64,000 nucleotides of DNA from Arachnopeziza araneosa. Its lineage: Eukaryota > Ascomycota > Leotiomycetes > Helotiales > Arachnopezizaceae. Positions 1 through 11,950 of the stretch are shown piece after piece. Made by a program: the position numbers and the translations under genes. Numbering within the stretch: the stretch's first letter is position 1; every line of letters begins with the position of its first letter. Location of the stretch: the NCBI GenBank assembly GCA_003988855.1, contig QYAI01000028.1, positions 248,001 through 312,000 of the forward strand, written 5' to 3'. Below the pieces are notes generated by a model that was not told the origin of the DNA, did not search any database, and saw only the letters and a program-made list of their open reading frames with translations.

Positions 1-606
1 GTGAATACAGGTCTCGGAGGAGAGGATGGCATAAGATTCTCTTCTGTCGGAGTATGTATGGGTGTCGGGGATTGGACTTCGATTTGGACAGAAAATGGCT
101 GCTTGTGAGGTAGCGGCGAGATGTCCATCCGCTCATTCAGCGGCCCAGGTGAAGATGATGGCAGAGGAGGTGTCGTAACAAAATCTAGATATTGTCAATA
201 TGATGATACGGTCTGAAAGGACATCATCCTTACCCCGGCCATCGAGAGTTCCGAAAAGATTGGATGTGAAAAGCGATCGACGAGGTGTAGGCAATTGAGG
301 ACTACAATGGTCAGTTTCCTTTACAAATGTACAATCAATCCCTGCCTACCTTTTTTCGATATGGAAGTTCTGTGAGAGATCTGCTGCCAGGCTTGATGTT
401 GGAGACGAGCCACGAATTGGGTTCATCTGAAAGTAGTCTGCTTTGGTGGTTCTCTTCATGCTGAGATCTCGAAAATTGAATGCACCTGGGCCAAATCCAT
501 TGCTAGATAATCCTGCGTGAGGATGTGATGTGTACATGTCGTTCAAAGCCCAAGCTGGCATGAGGGATGGTGCCCGCATGGCAGCGAGTGGTGATGAAGC
601 CTCCAT
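1..606 (-). CDS. Cdc25-type M-phase inducer phosphatase, N-terminal part (runs off left edge)
   Basis: This is the regulatory N-terminus of the dual-specificity phosphatase that activates Cdk1 at mitotic entry (fungal Cdc25/NimT). Exon 1 is 606..350, exon 2 is 301..234 and exon 3 runs from 184 to the window edge. The introns 302-349 and 185-233 are GT-AG with CTGAC/TTGAC-like branch sites, and the frame is continuous across both. Family hallmarks are the start MEASSPLAAM, then GSSPTSSLAADLSQNF, then SPQLPTPRRSLF formed across the first intron, then FVTTPP and MDISPLPHK in exon 3. The catalytic rhodanese-like domain with its CX5R loop lies outside the window. The ATG at 606 is chosen because the family starts MExSSPLAAM; the frame stays open upstream to 735, but that part does not look conserved. 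Identification rests on remembered family motifs. Confidence 0.86.
302..349 (-). other. Spliceosomal intron 1 of the Cdc25 gene
   Basis: This 48-nt intron starts GTAGGC and ends TTGTAG on the minus strand, with CTGAC a few bases before the acceptor. Removing it joins FHIEK to SPQLPTPRR in frame. Confidence 0.85.
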
Positions 607-3324
607 AATTTTGTACGTATGTAGATGCACCGATAAGATGCTGGGTATTCCTGTTCGAAAAACTGTGGTGATGCAAGCCAATTGAACCAATCTCCAAACT
701 ATTCCACTGCAGGGAAGTGCTCTCGAAGGTGTCAACGATCGACTCGGGGTGGGAAGTTTCCTTCACAGCTACTGTAAATTGTTCAAGGTAAGCGTAAACG
801 ATGGTGATGATAGGACCTGGATCTGGATCTGGATCCTAAACCGCTGAGAGCCCGGGAGAACCTGGATTGTCGGATTGATAGAGATTCGGGAAAGAGCTGT
901 TACAATTCTGAAGACATTGAGGCTCTGTGGGAGTGTCGATGGTCGGGTAGAGGGTAGAGGGTGGTCGAGAGGGCGTTTGCATTCGGTTACCTGGGATTCG
1001 CTCCGTCGAAGATGGTACATACGAAAGGTTGGGAGGGGACCTTTCGATGTCGTCGGCTTCGAGTGAGGATGAGGATGGAACAGAGGGAGGAGGTGAAGAT
1101 AAAAGAGCAGACGGAGACCGGGCCAGGAATTGAATTGGAGCTGCTCCTGGCTGGGTTGGTGGAGCAGGAGGGTTGTTGTCCGGGCGATTTCCTCCAAATC
1201 GGTTGCTGGCTCGTTGGAGGGAGCCAGAGCCCGGTCGGCTTTTTAGCTCCGTTTGGACAGCGGGGATGCGCCTTGAACCAGAACTGATCTGTCGCTGGTG
1301 CAAACGCCGCAAAAGCAGGGAACCAGCCAAGAAGTTTCTGGTTGCTATTTGGGGAGGTGGTGTGGTGTGGTGTACTGTACTGTACTAGATGCGATGTGGC
1401 GATGGGATCTCGTCGTGCGATGCGATCTCTCGTCTCCCACACACGGGAGAGCAGCAGCCTTCGGTGAAAAAGCAATGCTCGTCCTTCTTGTGGCTCCCTC
1501 TTCACTTATCTACGTCTGACACATACTGTACGTACTGTAGAAGAAGAAGCTCGGGGATGAGGCGCTTTGATTTCCAGGCCTCATCACTGACCATCGGGAC
1601 TTTTTGGGCTCATGAACACTCTATACTACCCCCAACCTGGCCAATATCCAGCAACGCGTCTGTGTCCATCCATCCACTCTTTATCCGAACCACCACGCCA
1701 GGAGAACGAGCACAAGTAGGGACCATAGTTGTGATTTATGCACGCATCGTTTCGTGCGTCTCATCTTGACGGAGCATCAGATTATCCAACATCCTGTCGT
1801 GCGTGCGTGCATGGAGGTGGTGTGGAGAGCGACAACGAGGTCAACCGGTTTACGCGACTGTCAATATTTACAACGCGTCTCCCCAATTGACCTCGAGAGT
1901 CCTTCAAATCCCGTTTTCGTCTCAACGCAATTACCTGCGACTGGAGTCTCCCTCTGCTAATCCAATCAACCGCACTCTCTCGTCTCTGGGCTCTTCATCT
2001 GTCCAGCGTGTCGCTGTACTGCATGCTTTTCAGCTAAGAGCGGGGATCTTCTTAAGAGCCGTCGGCTGCTGCGGTCATTATTCGACGGGATCCCTCCTGT
2101 CTCTTCTGGGCTTCATGCTACCCACTTTCTTCCAAGGACGTCGCGAGGACCATCAATCTCTTGAGCCGCCGGCCTTGGCCACGCCTGGGAGCTGCGTCAT
2201 GGCAGTCTCTACAAGAATAGAAAATGTAGCCGCCTTGGTCCCTTTCATCTGGTCGTCGACGAGTCGGCCTCGTTGTCGACCTGCCTCCTCGACTGCACCA
2301 GTTATGAAAACGCGGTGAGCGTGTCCTGGCCAACAAGGCACCATCCAGAAGGCTGAGGTGCTTATCGGATATGCCGTGCCCTGCAGATTACGGTGCCATG
2401 AGGCTTGCTATGGTCAAACGCCGTCACCGAAAGCGGCCCTTCAATGCAGCCAATGCGCTGCCAGAGCCAACACCCAGTATCAAAAGTCGTCGAAGAATGA
2501 TCTCACTCATCCTCTCCACTTTTCACGTACTGTACTGTACCATCAAACATGTCAGTCTGAGCACCATTCTTCGCTTCCGCTCTTCAAGTTCCCCCAAGCC
2601 TTGTGCTCTGTTCTCTGTAGAAGCCTTGGGAAAGTCAGCGCTGAAACTTCTTCCCTGCCCACACGCGCTGTCACGGACAAGCTCGGGCAAGCCGTGGGAT
2701 CCCAAAGTAGGAAAAGTCTCTCTCTTCACTGTGAATTTTTCCGAGCCGCCTCTGCAGATCAGCACCCTCGAAACGCCATCCGCTCTCCATCCTCAGTGGT
2801 CAGGTTTCCTCCTTCCCGTCTCCTCAACCAAAACGTGATCAGAATCACAGACTCGCGATGAATCTCTCCGATCTCGATGCTGTGCTTGCACTTGATGTCA
2901 TGGCCTTGAGTTTCGTCTAATATTTCCTTGGTTTTTACAGATTGCAGTGCCAGCACACCGGAAGACAGCAGAGACGCGTGCAGAGATGGTTTTATTTACT
3001 ACGCGTCGTGCAGACGTCTCTATCGCCAGTCGTGAATCCTCTCCCCCAAAAGTTTCCTTCTCAGAAAGGAATGCAATCTGGTCATGGCGTTCGGGTCTGC
3101 GCTGAGAGCCCTCTCCCCCCACCAACCCACTTTCCCATGAATCCTCCGGTTAGGCCAATAGACCGCACAGTTCAGAAATTGGCGGGGTCCTCGCGCCTAT
3201 TCAGGCCCAGACGCTGTCCATTTGGGCATCGCTCCAGGAAAGCCAGCAAGCCCTGCCGTTTGAGAAGTTGGGGGATAAATTCAGAGTTTGCGTCTAACGA
3301 TTCTCAATGGTGGGCGATACATGC
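607..3324. other. Long upstream region of the Cdc25 gene; no convincing gene
   Basis: Several open frames exist on both strands, for example 836-1330 minus and 1803-2318 plus. They overlap one another, are serine/proline or arginine rich, and resemble no family. The region probably holds the promoter and long 5' leader of the Cdc25 gene. The only visible repeated structure is a TGTACTGTAC-type motif at 1371-1386, 1523-1540 (variant) and 2527-2540. A real intron-containing leader or a short gene on the minus strand around 840-1330 cannot be excluded. Confidence 0.5.
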
Positions 3325-3711
3325 TCACCTGCCCGGCCTGAGCGAGTCGAGGGCAGGATGCTGTGGACGTGTCAGCGCTAAAATGTAAACAACACGCTTC
3401 CACGTCGTCACGAGATGATCAACAGTTATGCACAGCACAATGGCATCATCCAAGTCTCGAACTTCTAGATCTTCTCCTCTTCTCCCTCCCGCATCATGCT
3501 TCTTTCTGCAATCTTGCTTTTCTCCCGCGGATGTTACGCAGCAGCCTCTTTCATCATCTGTCGTTCTGGAATCGAGATCCTCAAACTCCACATGCACCAC
3601 CCCATTTCCCGAGCAACAATCGGCCGGCATTACTTTCTGTGTCGCTGCTGCAGACGGCAGCACTGCAATGCAAAGTCCCATCATTGCATAACGTCGCATG
3701 AGATAGCGCAA
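3325..3711 (-). CDS. Possible small secreted cysteine-rich protein (weak)
   Basis: This is an unrecognised 128-codon frame. It opens with a hydrophobic signal-peptide-like stretch (residues about 6-24, ending SAAA) followed by a cysteine-rich part with CC pairs at ADCC and RGCC. That order fits a small secreted fungal protein. Against it, the second half is charged and ordinary, plus-strand frames of similar size overlap it, and there is no family resemblance. It may be a chance frame. Confidence 0.2.
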   Translation of the reverse strand: MRYLMRRYAMMGLCIAVLPSAAATQKVMPADCCSGNGVVHVEFEDLDSRTTDDERGCCVTSAGEKQDCRKKHDAGGRRGEDLEVRDLDDAIVLCITVDHLVTTWKRVVYILALTRPQHPALDSLRPGR

Positions 3712-6700
3712 GCTTAACCGTTCGCCGCCGCCTCCTCCTCATGTTTCAGGACCTGAAAAAATGCTGCAGGGGGAGCTTCAGTGACCCCTCCAGAGCTCTC
3801 AAGCTCCCCTGACCTTCGAATCCTCGTCCTCGGGGCGAAAAATCCCGCAGCGAGTTTCACGAAGAGGGGGAAATAATGTGAGAGAGAATGGAGACTCATG
3901 GCATGATGTACCCCGCGGCCTCTCCTAACGGTTGTTCCCGACATGCTTCGTGGTGAAGACTTAAAAAGCTTGGATCGCTACTATGAGAATGTGGTGAGCG
4001 ACGACCGGAGGAACTTTCAGCTGGAGGATCTGCTGACTGTAACCTGCCTACAATGGGTTTTCGCTTTGATGCTACTCTGTAGGTCTCGATCTCTGTCTCT
4101 GTTTCTGCACTTCATTTCCTCTTCCTCGTGCTTTCTTTTCCGACTTCAAAGGTGAAAATCTCATTGCCAGTGTCACCTGACTCATTGCCCCTTTCTTCCA
4201 CGTCAAGCCGAATACTTCCCAGGTTGACACCTGTTGTTCAGAATGACTCTTCTCCATATTTTCCTCTATTTCTGTTCTCATGGGAACCCTTTGAGCCTAC
4301 ACACCTGGCAATGGAAAGTGGACTGCGAGTCACGTGCCGCAGGTTTTTGCATTTAGGATGTTCTTGCTCTTCCAACCTAAACCATTAACCGCGAACGACC
4401 CTGGTACAGCAAGTAGCAAGGTAAAAGGTCAGTACAAGTAAAGTTACTGCATCTCAATCTTCGCTTCACGCCTTTTCTTTTGAGCTTCGAAAGGAGTATC
4501 AATTCCTCCTTCCAACTTCGTTGTCAGTCTTATTTTTCCCATCATTCCATTATATCTTCCCAACCTTGATTTTTATCTTTCCATGTCCCCTCTCTTATTC
4601 CCACATCCTGATCCCAGCAACAATGACTATTAACCACGCATCATAGCGCCTTGTAATATATGCGCAACAGACTTATCCTAAGGAGGCAAACGACCGCTAT
4701 TAAGGCTTTGTAGGCGTCTAAACCTGCTAATCTTCAGTCCATAGTTTAGGCAAATCCCGCTTCGTAGGACGGATATTATAGGCTTACGGTTGTGTGAAAA
4801 TATTTGCTTGGGAAAAATAATGAATCAGACTTTCTGAAAACTTGTTTATGTCCGGCAGAGAATTTTGAATCTTAATACAGGCAATACCCTTGTTGTGGAG
4901 AAACCTCTAGACTCTGTATAGGTCTTGTCGTAGATAAAAATAAAATATGCACTGTATGAAAAGACAAATTATGATTTGTTTTCGTTATGTGTTCCAATAT
5001 AAAGAGGTTGTGGGTCTTTCTCAGTTTTACAAAGTTTCCCTTCAAGGTTTGAAGCACAATTCTGATGAGACTTTGACTCAATCGCCAGTTCTTCTATTAC
5101 TATCAGTTTTCCAAGTTTTCTTTTTAGAACATTCTGGAAAACTGTTTCTCATCATCTCTCCAGTTAATCCTTGCAAAGCCTTGAAAGACTCGTTCGAGAT
5201 CTCCAACGAAATTTCACGAGCTCAACAACACTGCCATCCTAAACCTCTCACGAAGAGATCTACTCGAATGATGTTCTAGTATTGCTAAACTCTTGTCCGA
5301 CGCGATATAGATTAGAGGGTGTGGAAGAGCTTTATTTATTATGACTAGCTGCGTCATTGGGAAGCGAGAGATAGACTGAAGAGGATCAAAACTGGCATTT
5401 CTACGTCATAGAATGGGAGCGTCACTAATTATATCAGAAACACTTTTACACCGAGATATTTTTATAAAATATTGTCCATCATTGCCGATGGTTGGTTACG
5501 GCCATGGTATATCTAGATCCGCGATTCGTTGATTTTATAATGCTGCAGTTGAGGATGGTCTTAAACCTCTTTCATGAAAAATATTTAAGATTGAGAGCGT
5601 AGTTTGCTAACAGCAAAAGGGTTTTCGACAGCAGTTCGGTGATGTAGCACTTGTCGAAGATTTACATTTCGACAACAAGAATAGAGCATAAGTTGACAGT
5701 CTGCAACAAATAATATAAAGACCGACCAAGTGACCTGCAACGTCGCATCATTATTGCTCGCGACTCATATTCTACCCACTCGAACACAGTCTCCTGTGAC
5801 GTAGCTTAGCACGGATGATCCCCCGGATATTCAGGTCACCGGAATCATATCCACGAATTCAAGATGACGGGGTATGTGTATTTATACCTTTTCCCACGGA
5901 GCTGACCTTACTGCAATCACCTGCCAGAGATAGTGAATCGAGGCTATCCTCTCAGCGATCACTATTTGGGCTCCAAGCTGGCTATAAATTCTTGATGCTG
6001 GATCGATATTGTTTTGAATTGAGCGTGGGATTGCATTATGGGATTGGGTTGCGTGCAGGTATTGCATTACATTGAAGGCGTTGGTTGCAGCATGGGATCA
6101 GGCTGTGGAGAGAGAGGCTCTGGTATCCGAAGAAAAAGGCACCCTGCATGATAGGATGGGAATATGATGGTAGAAGGAAGAATGGTGGTGACGATATGGT
6201 TGACAGCAACAAAACCCTTAACAGTGAAAATAATCGAGAGCTTTTTACCGCGTCGGACTAAATTGTTCATGGTGAAGTCGTACCGGAAGTTGGAGGAAGT
6301 ATTCTCCATACAGCACGAATAAAATGTTTATCCAAACTTTCATTTCTGGGTGCAGAGGCTCACAGCAGTAAATTTTCTAGGGTTTGTTGTGCAATCTCTC
6401 CTTCTAGAAGAGACTTAGACTGAACGGTGTGGTGCCAATGATATAGTCGTTCAATTTTCAAAGTCGGAAGCTCGAAGACTGAAGACTCGGATTTAGTGAA
6501 TTCGGAGATCCTCTCGGAGCTGGGGCTGAAGCGAATCGTGGTTCTCAGGATATATTCTCCACTTGATATCATACGCATATTATTCTTCTGCACTCCCTAA
6601 AATGCATCTAGTCGTAGTAGCTCGGTTTCTTCAGGTTACTTGGACCTTCTTGTTGATGATAACGCGAGAGTCAAACCAAAGAGCAATATACAGCGGAAGA

Positions 6701-8465
6701 TAGCGAAAGACAGCCATCCACATATCTACTGGATATCTAGCAAGAAGCACCGGAAGGCCGTTTTTACAAGCGGTGCTCTTCTACCTCTGGGAACAGAACT
6801 TCGCTCCAGGATCAAGAAAAATAATAGCTGCTTCTGCACAGAATTTAGATATTTGTAGCAAGTTCTAAAGTCACTCATCTGAGCCGTGTGTATCTACAGA
6901 ACAAAGTACCGCCAGGCCTAATGTATTAGTACATACCTCTCCTTTCCGATAATCAGGCGCGATCTCCTCTTACGTTAGACCTGAGTGACGAAAATATTAG
7001 CGGCTGATCTTTTCAGTAGTCCTCATTCTCGGTAGATTCTCAGTTCCTCCAGTGAATCTCGAATAATCCAAGAAGACCGAAGTATTAACTACTGAATCGG
7101 GATTTTTCTGTCAATTGTTGCGCTGTACTTACCGCGGACGTCGAGGTTTTTATACCCAATGGATCAGCTTTTTCAACAATCCAGATCAGTCAGACAAGTT
7201 CACGTCAAAAGGATCCGACTTCAAAGTCACAAATAAGAATGGACTTATTGCCGATCTTCAAGGATAGGGCTGTTCTGTTTGTCATCCTTGAGCACTGGGG
7301 CTGCTGCTTTGGGAAGTAGAGTAAGCTTCTTCTCAAAGGTTAGTTCTACAATTACGATTTAGACGATTCTGAGAAGCTCGTGCACTGTCTGGGTAGATAA
7401 CAGCTTCTTGTCTTCTAGATCCGGTGCTAGTAAAGGTGGAAGTGTTAAAGTTGCTAGCCAAGCCTAAGTCTCAGCTTTGAGTTTAGGCTGTAGGAGATTG
7501 GCTTCTTAGGACTGTTACCTTCATTGTAGATGTAGTTTCGTCAGATTGCTTTGAATCTTTCGATTCTCTTACATATCATGGCTTGAACACTTGTTGTAGA
7601 TACTAGATAGCAAGTGTATATACATTATTGTTCACAGCAATCTCGCTCAATAATCATTCTTAAGTATTATGTATGGTTCATCATCCTAGAAATTCCCACT
7701 AATTTTGTATTTCTTCTAGCCTCTCGAAGACCCAAAGTATTTAATGCTTGTCACAACCCAACTCAATCTCTGCACCAGACCACGTGACCAGATATTATAA
7801 TTCCTGCATAGAGTGCAGCTTAATAGAATCTGGTCAGTTATGAGAAGAAATAAAAACTGTACTTATTTTTTTTTAAAATTTTTGGTAAGTTGGGCACTGG
7901 CGTCTGGTCTTTTGACAGCTTCGAAGAGGAAATTACAGCCCACGTGACCAACCTTGATATTGAGCACGTCGGCTAGTTCTGGTATTTGAGCAACATCACT
8001 CGTGATTTGTCACCTTTTCCTTTTCACTGTTTTTCCCAGCCAATATGGCAACTATTTCAAGAATTGTGACTTTAGTTTTTACGACTTTTGATACTTCTCG
8101 ACAATGCTGCGTAGCTACAAACTTGATCACATTGATTTATCTACACATTTTTGCATGTGTAAACGCGTTTAAATTACAAGTATTGAGATGGGTTCTCTTC
8201 AATTCATGACTACATGATTTTCCTTACTTGCTGCAACACTTGATTGTCTTCCACAAGTGCAGTTTGACTTTTATCTCTCATGGTCTCATCGGTTAGGCAA
8301 TATTTGCTATTTTTAGAATCCATCGTTGTTCATGGCTTTTGCGCAGCCACGTCTTCCATTTCGGATTTTCTCTCCTTACGTCAAGTCATTTTTTTGCGCT
8401 TTACACATACATTCTTATAGGAATCACTACCTCAACTCATTAGAAAAGCTGTGTGGTGTGTCGAT
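3712..8465. other. AT-rich region of 4.7 kb without a recognisable gene
   Basis: From about 4400 the composition becomes AT-rich and all frames are short and broken. Nothing reads as a known protein on either strand. A small imperfect hairpin (AGCCTAA ... TTAGGCT) lies at 7461-7489. Two CACGTGACC boxes occur near 7780 and 7940. It may be decayed transposon DNA, but no terminal repeats or transposase motifs were seen. Confidence 0.5.
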
Positions 8466-9842
8466 ATGGCGCTGGTCTCCATGTATATCGGCTTCTCATT
8501 CAGCATCGCGCTCCTGTGCTTCACGGCTGTAGCACAAGGCTACACAACATTTCAGACAAAATGTTCGACACCGGAAACTTCGGTCAGCTTCGTTTCGGGT
8601 CCAGATTCAAGAGGAACGTTAGACATATTCTGGAGCTGTGTTTTTGTGATCATTGCATGCACATGGACTGTTCTACATCTCAACGTCCCAGAACAGCGTG
8701 AAGGACGAGATCCAGGCCTGCTAGGAGACATCAAGTGGCGACTTAAAGGCACATGGAAATCAACAAAGTGGATGCTTGTTACTATAATTGCCCCTGAATT
8801 AATTTTGGGGAAGGCTTGGGGCGATTTGGAAGCGGCAGATGTGGATCTGGAGGAATTGCAGAAGTTTGCGGACGAGGATGGCGTCCCATGGACCAAAACA
8901 CATTCTTTATTTGCCAATATGGGGGGATATGTAATCAGGTCACACGTTGGGAGGCTTGCAACTCAAGTGGATCTTGCTACGAACAATACTTCAGCTCCCA
9001 GACTTGGGGATCCAGAAAACCATAAATACAACAACCCTTTCCACCTTGTTGCGCATCAGATTCTCTTGCTTCGCCGCTCTGGAGCACTGCCGACATTGCC
9101 ACAATTCACAGCTGAAGAAATCAACGACAAAAGTAAAAGCGATGCTATGGTTCGTGTGCTTGCGATTGTTCAGATTTTATGGACAGTGGTGCAAGTTATC
9201 ACACGAGCTGTCCGACACCTTGCGGTATCCCAACTAGAGATAGCCGTGATAGCTTTTGCGGTGTGTGCTGTTATCATTTACGGTTTGAATTGGAAGAAAC
9301 CGAAAGGTGTACAGGTTCCTTTCACCTTGCTTCAGTACAAGACGGAAATTCCTGTCAATGTTAGAGATATTTTGGATAAGTCTATACTCGTAGAATCTGG
9401 TGGGGGTGGTTGGTTACCGACGTTTCTTAGTTCGCTAAAGCTTGAACCTTCATCCAAGCCAGGCCAACCTCTTTATAATCATGAGCAAGCTGGACCAGAA
9501 GCCGGGGCGAATTTTTATGGGGCAACCGGAGCCTCTATTTTGTTTGGCGGCTTGCATCTAGTAGCATGGAATTTCGACTTTCCGACAAAAACGGAGATGA
9601 TCCTCTGGCGACTGTCGAGTCTATGGTGCACATCCTGTTTCATTTTGATTATAGCATTTATATTTACCACGGGGATTCCTTACTTGAAAGATTGGTTTTG
9701 GGCCGTTGGTATTGCTTTGTTCTCTTTTGGGTATGTTCTTGCACGATTATTTTTGATGGTAGAGATCTTTCGCTGTCTTTTATTTCTCCCCCCTAGTGCT
9801 TATGTTGGGACTTGGACAACGAATGTGCCTCATATAGGGTAG
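8466..9842 (+). CDS. Fungal multi-pass integral membrane protein, function unknown
   Basis: Single exon of 458 aa. The ATG at 8466 is preferred because it starts directly with a signal-peptide-like segment (MALVSMYIGFSFSIALL, cleavage likely after VAQG). A further hydrophobic segment follows at about 58-75 (CVFVIIACTWTVLHLNVPEQ), then the pattern WRLKGTWKSTKWMLVTIIAPEL, a soluble loop, hydrophobic segments near 222-285, and a cluster of three or four helices from about 345 to 440. The LHLNVPEQR...APELILGKA arrangement is typical of a large, functionally uncharacterised family of filamentous fungal membrane proteins. It converges on the AIF-like gene 261 bp downstream. No defect is visible, and function cannot be inferred. 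Confidence 0.72.
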   Translation: MALVSMYIGFSFSIALLCFTAVAQGYTTFQTKCSTPETSVSFVSGPDSRGTLDIFWSCVFVIIACTWTVLHLNVPEQREGRDPGLLGDIKWRLKGTWKSTKWMLVTIIAPELILGKAWGDLEAADVDLEELQKFADEDGVPWTKTHSLFANMGGYVIRSHVGRLATQVDLATNNTSAPRLGDPENHKYNNPFHLVAHQILLLRRSGALPTLPQFTAEEINDKSKSDAMVRVLAIVQILWTVVQVITRAVRHLAVSQLEIAVIAFAVCAVIIYGLNWKKPKGVQVPFTLLQYKTEIPVNVRDILDKSILVESGGGGWLPTFLSSLKLEPSSKPGQPLYNHEQAGPEAGANFYGATGASILFGGLHLVAWNFDFPTKTEMILWRLSSLWCTSCFILIIAFIFTTGIPYLKDWFWAVGIALFSFGYVLARLFLMVEIFRCLLFLPPSAYVGTWTTNVPHIG

Positions 9843-10103
9843 CGATAGATCAATTTGTATGTGTCAGCGCGTGGTTCAAATTATTTATAAAGGTTGGGAT
9901 TGGGTTATGCTCTGGGGTTTCACAGATATTCATCGGATCGATTTCAAATTATAGTTTCATGAATTCCATGTCTTTGTATGACAGAAATCGATATTTTGAG
10001 AGATAAGTAGAATGAGATTGCGCTACAACTGAACCAACTGAACAAATTTGACGACCTTGGGAATGGAATCAGAATGACTATCAAACACCGACCATACCCC
10101 TAC

Positions 10104-11336
10104 TTAAGCCTCCTTATCCCACTGTTTCCCACTCCACAGAACCTGAGTTGTCCACAACCAATAATCTCTTCCCTTGATCAACCAGATCAAGAGACTGGGC
10201 AGCTGCCAGCCCATAGCGGCACCCACACCAACACTCCTTCCAATTGGCACCAATTGCGTCTCGCGTTTATCTTCGACGAAGAGGCGATCTTCTCCCTTAT
10301 TGAGCAGATCCTTCTTGATGTTGGCGCAGAGCACCGGAATAGCTTCGAAGATTTGGTGGATTGCAGGTCGAGCGTAGGAAGACGCATCACCAACAGCATA
10401 AATGAGGGGGCCGGCCTTGTCGACACGTAATGTAGACAAATTTGTTTCAACTCGGCCGTCGGCTGTAAGAAGTTCGGGCTTGACGAAGCTGGTATTGGGA
10501 ATGATACCTGTAGCGGGGATATAGAGATCAGCTTCCAGGCTGGTCCCATCCTCCAGTGTAAGGGTTGCACCATGTGCGACATCGGTTGTACCGGCGCCTT
10601 CTGGAGTCACAGCCTTTACTCGGGAGGTTTTTATAATTGTCACACCGACTTTAGCGAGATATGTTTCGGCTTTTGCGGCGATGGGAGCGCGGAGAGCAGG
10701 GAGGAGCTTAGAGTCAGATGTCACGAGAGTGATGTTGACGGTTGGATTGTCTAGCTTAGAGCTGAACCATCCGGCACGACCATTGATCGCTGAGCCCAGT
10801 TCGCCTGCCGTCTCGGTTCCAACTGGACCGCCGCCAACGATCACGATGCTCTTCGCCTTTGGAAGCGCTTTGCGGAATATGGACCAGCTTTGATGCAGGG
10901 CTTTCTCGTCGTGGTTAAAGCCAAATAGAGGGGATGGCGTGGATGCACCAGTGGCGATGACGAGGGCGAAGAAATCAAGTTTCTCAGTCTTACCATCCAC
11001 TAAACTGACTGAAACAGTTCTCTTCGCGTGGTCAAGCTCTGTGGCTGTTCCTTGAATGAACCGGAAGTAGCCTTTGGGGTATGGCTCGAAGGATTTCGAG
11101 ATACTGACAAAGAGCTTGGCTTGGTCAAACATGGCGTCTGAAATCAAAGCACGAGGTGCGGCTGGTCGACAGAAGGTCTGAGACGACGTGCTGACAATGA
11201 TGATTTGGTATGCCTCAAAATCGGGGAGCTTGGGCAGGGCATGCTTAAGGAGGTAGTGCGCAGTTGAGACACCACCATAAGAGCCGCCCAGAATAACGAT
11301 CTTCTTTTGGGCTGTCGATTCGATTCTTTCTGCCAT
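10104..11336 (-). CDS. AIF/FSP1 (AMID)-like FAD- and NAD(P)H-dependent oxidoreductase
   Basis: Single exon of 410 aa in the pyridine nucleotide-disulfide oxidoreductase fold. Residues 13-22 (IVILGGSYGG) form the FAD-binding Rossmann loop. ATGASTP near 128-134 is the usual ATG box. Residues 166-176 (IVGGGPVGTET) form the NAD(P)H-binding loop, and YAVGDAS at 313-319 contacts the flavin. Length and order match the AIFM2/FSP1/AMID branch, which in other organisms reduces quinones and has been linked to apoptosis-like death. There is no obvious mitochondrial presequence, and the redox-active CxxxxC of disulfide reductases is absent. The short C-terminal hydrophobic stretch (WQLPSLLIWLI) could associate with membranes. 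Substrate and role here are inference. Confidence 0.9.
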   Translation of the reverse strand: MAERIESTAQKKIVILGGSYGGVSTAHYLLKHALPKLPDFEAYQIIIVSTSSQTFCRPAAPRALISDAMFDQAKLFVSISKSFEPYPKGYFRFIQGTATELDHAKRTVSVSLVDGKTEKLDFFALVIATGASTPSPLFGFNHDEKALHQSWSIFRKALPKAKSIVIVGGGPVGTETAGELGSAINGRAGWFSSKLDNPTVNITLVTSDSKLLPALRAPIAAKAETYLAKVGVTIIKTSRVKAVTPEGAGTTDVAHGATLTLEDGTSLEADLYIPATGIIPNTSFVKPELLTADGRVETNLSTLRVDKAGPLIYAVGDASSYARPAIHQIFEAIPVLCANIKKDLLNKGEDRLFVEDKRETQLVPIGRSVGVGAAMGWQLPSLLIWLIKGRDYWLWTTQVLWSGKQWDKEA

Positions 11337-11950
11337 TTCGACCTGAGAATCAAAGTCAGTGAGGCAGTAGATGGCACACGGCGTGAGAAAAACAAACGTG
11401 ATTCAAGATAAGAAATTCAGCTGGCCTCCTAGCAATGTAGAACTTATAAAGCCGAAGTAAGGAGTGAATATCCTCGATTCCTCAATCCAATTGAGCGGGA
11501 ATGATCTGTGAGGAGCAGTCTTTTTGATAGGGAACACTGGAAATATATAAGAGGGAGTCTGGGAGCTCTACCTAGGTAGGCCTCAAGCCACATCAGCACA
11601 CGTGATCTAAGCGACTGGAACGTGAGAGGCCGAAAGAGCGAGATCCAAGAATTATTCTTAATTAACAGCTATTTCCATCTTCTCACAGATCATGGCTCCA
11701 ACGCCTCATCACGTGCTCATTTTCCAAGGACTATGTCTGCCCGATGCCTAAACTCATTGCCTACACGCTTTACTAATATTAATTCTTCTCCAAACGATCC
11801 TGTCATGATTCCAGCAGTAAAAACTTACAACGTAATTACTACGAGACACTAATAAGGGGGCTGCTTGCGCTTGGATTGAGACACCGATGGATTGATGGCT
11901 GGATATAGTCACACCTAGGGTTGAAGCAGTGGCTGTTACCGACACCCCTT
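11337..11950. other. Intergenic region upstream of the AIF-like gene
   Basis: This probably contains the AIF-like promoter (TATAAAG-type AT box near 11446-11452, ATATATAAG near 11542). No gene is supported. Its far end may include the decayed tail of the oxygenase relic. Confidence 0.4.

Noticed and set aside
836..1505. Overlapping 164- and 172-codon minus-strand frames upstream of the Cdc25 gene
   Set aside because: Both are compositionally biased, overlap each other in different frames and lack any domain. They are more likely leader or promoter sequence.
1803..2318. 171-codon plus-strand frame
   Set aside because: Amino acid pattern looks random, with no family resemblance and opposite-strand frames of similar quality.
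7461..7489. Hairpin AGCCTAA...TTAGGCT as a possible structured RNA
   Set aside because: It is short, imperfect and isolated, in AT-rich DNA where such hairpins occur by chance.
4400..8330. AT-rich region as a transposon degraded by repeat-induced mutation
   Set aside because: No terminal repeats, target duplications or transposase/polymerase remnants could be read, so the idea is unsupported by what is visible.
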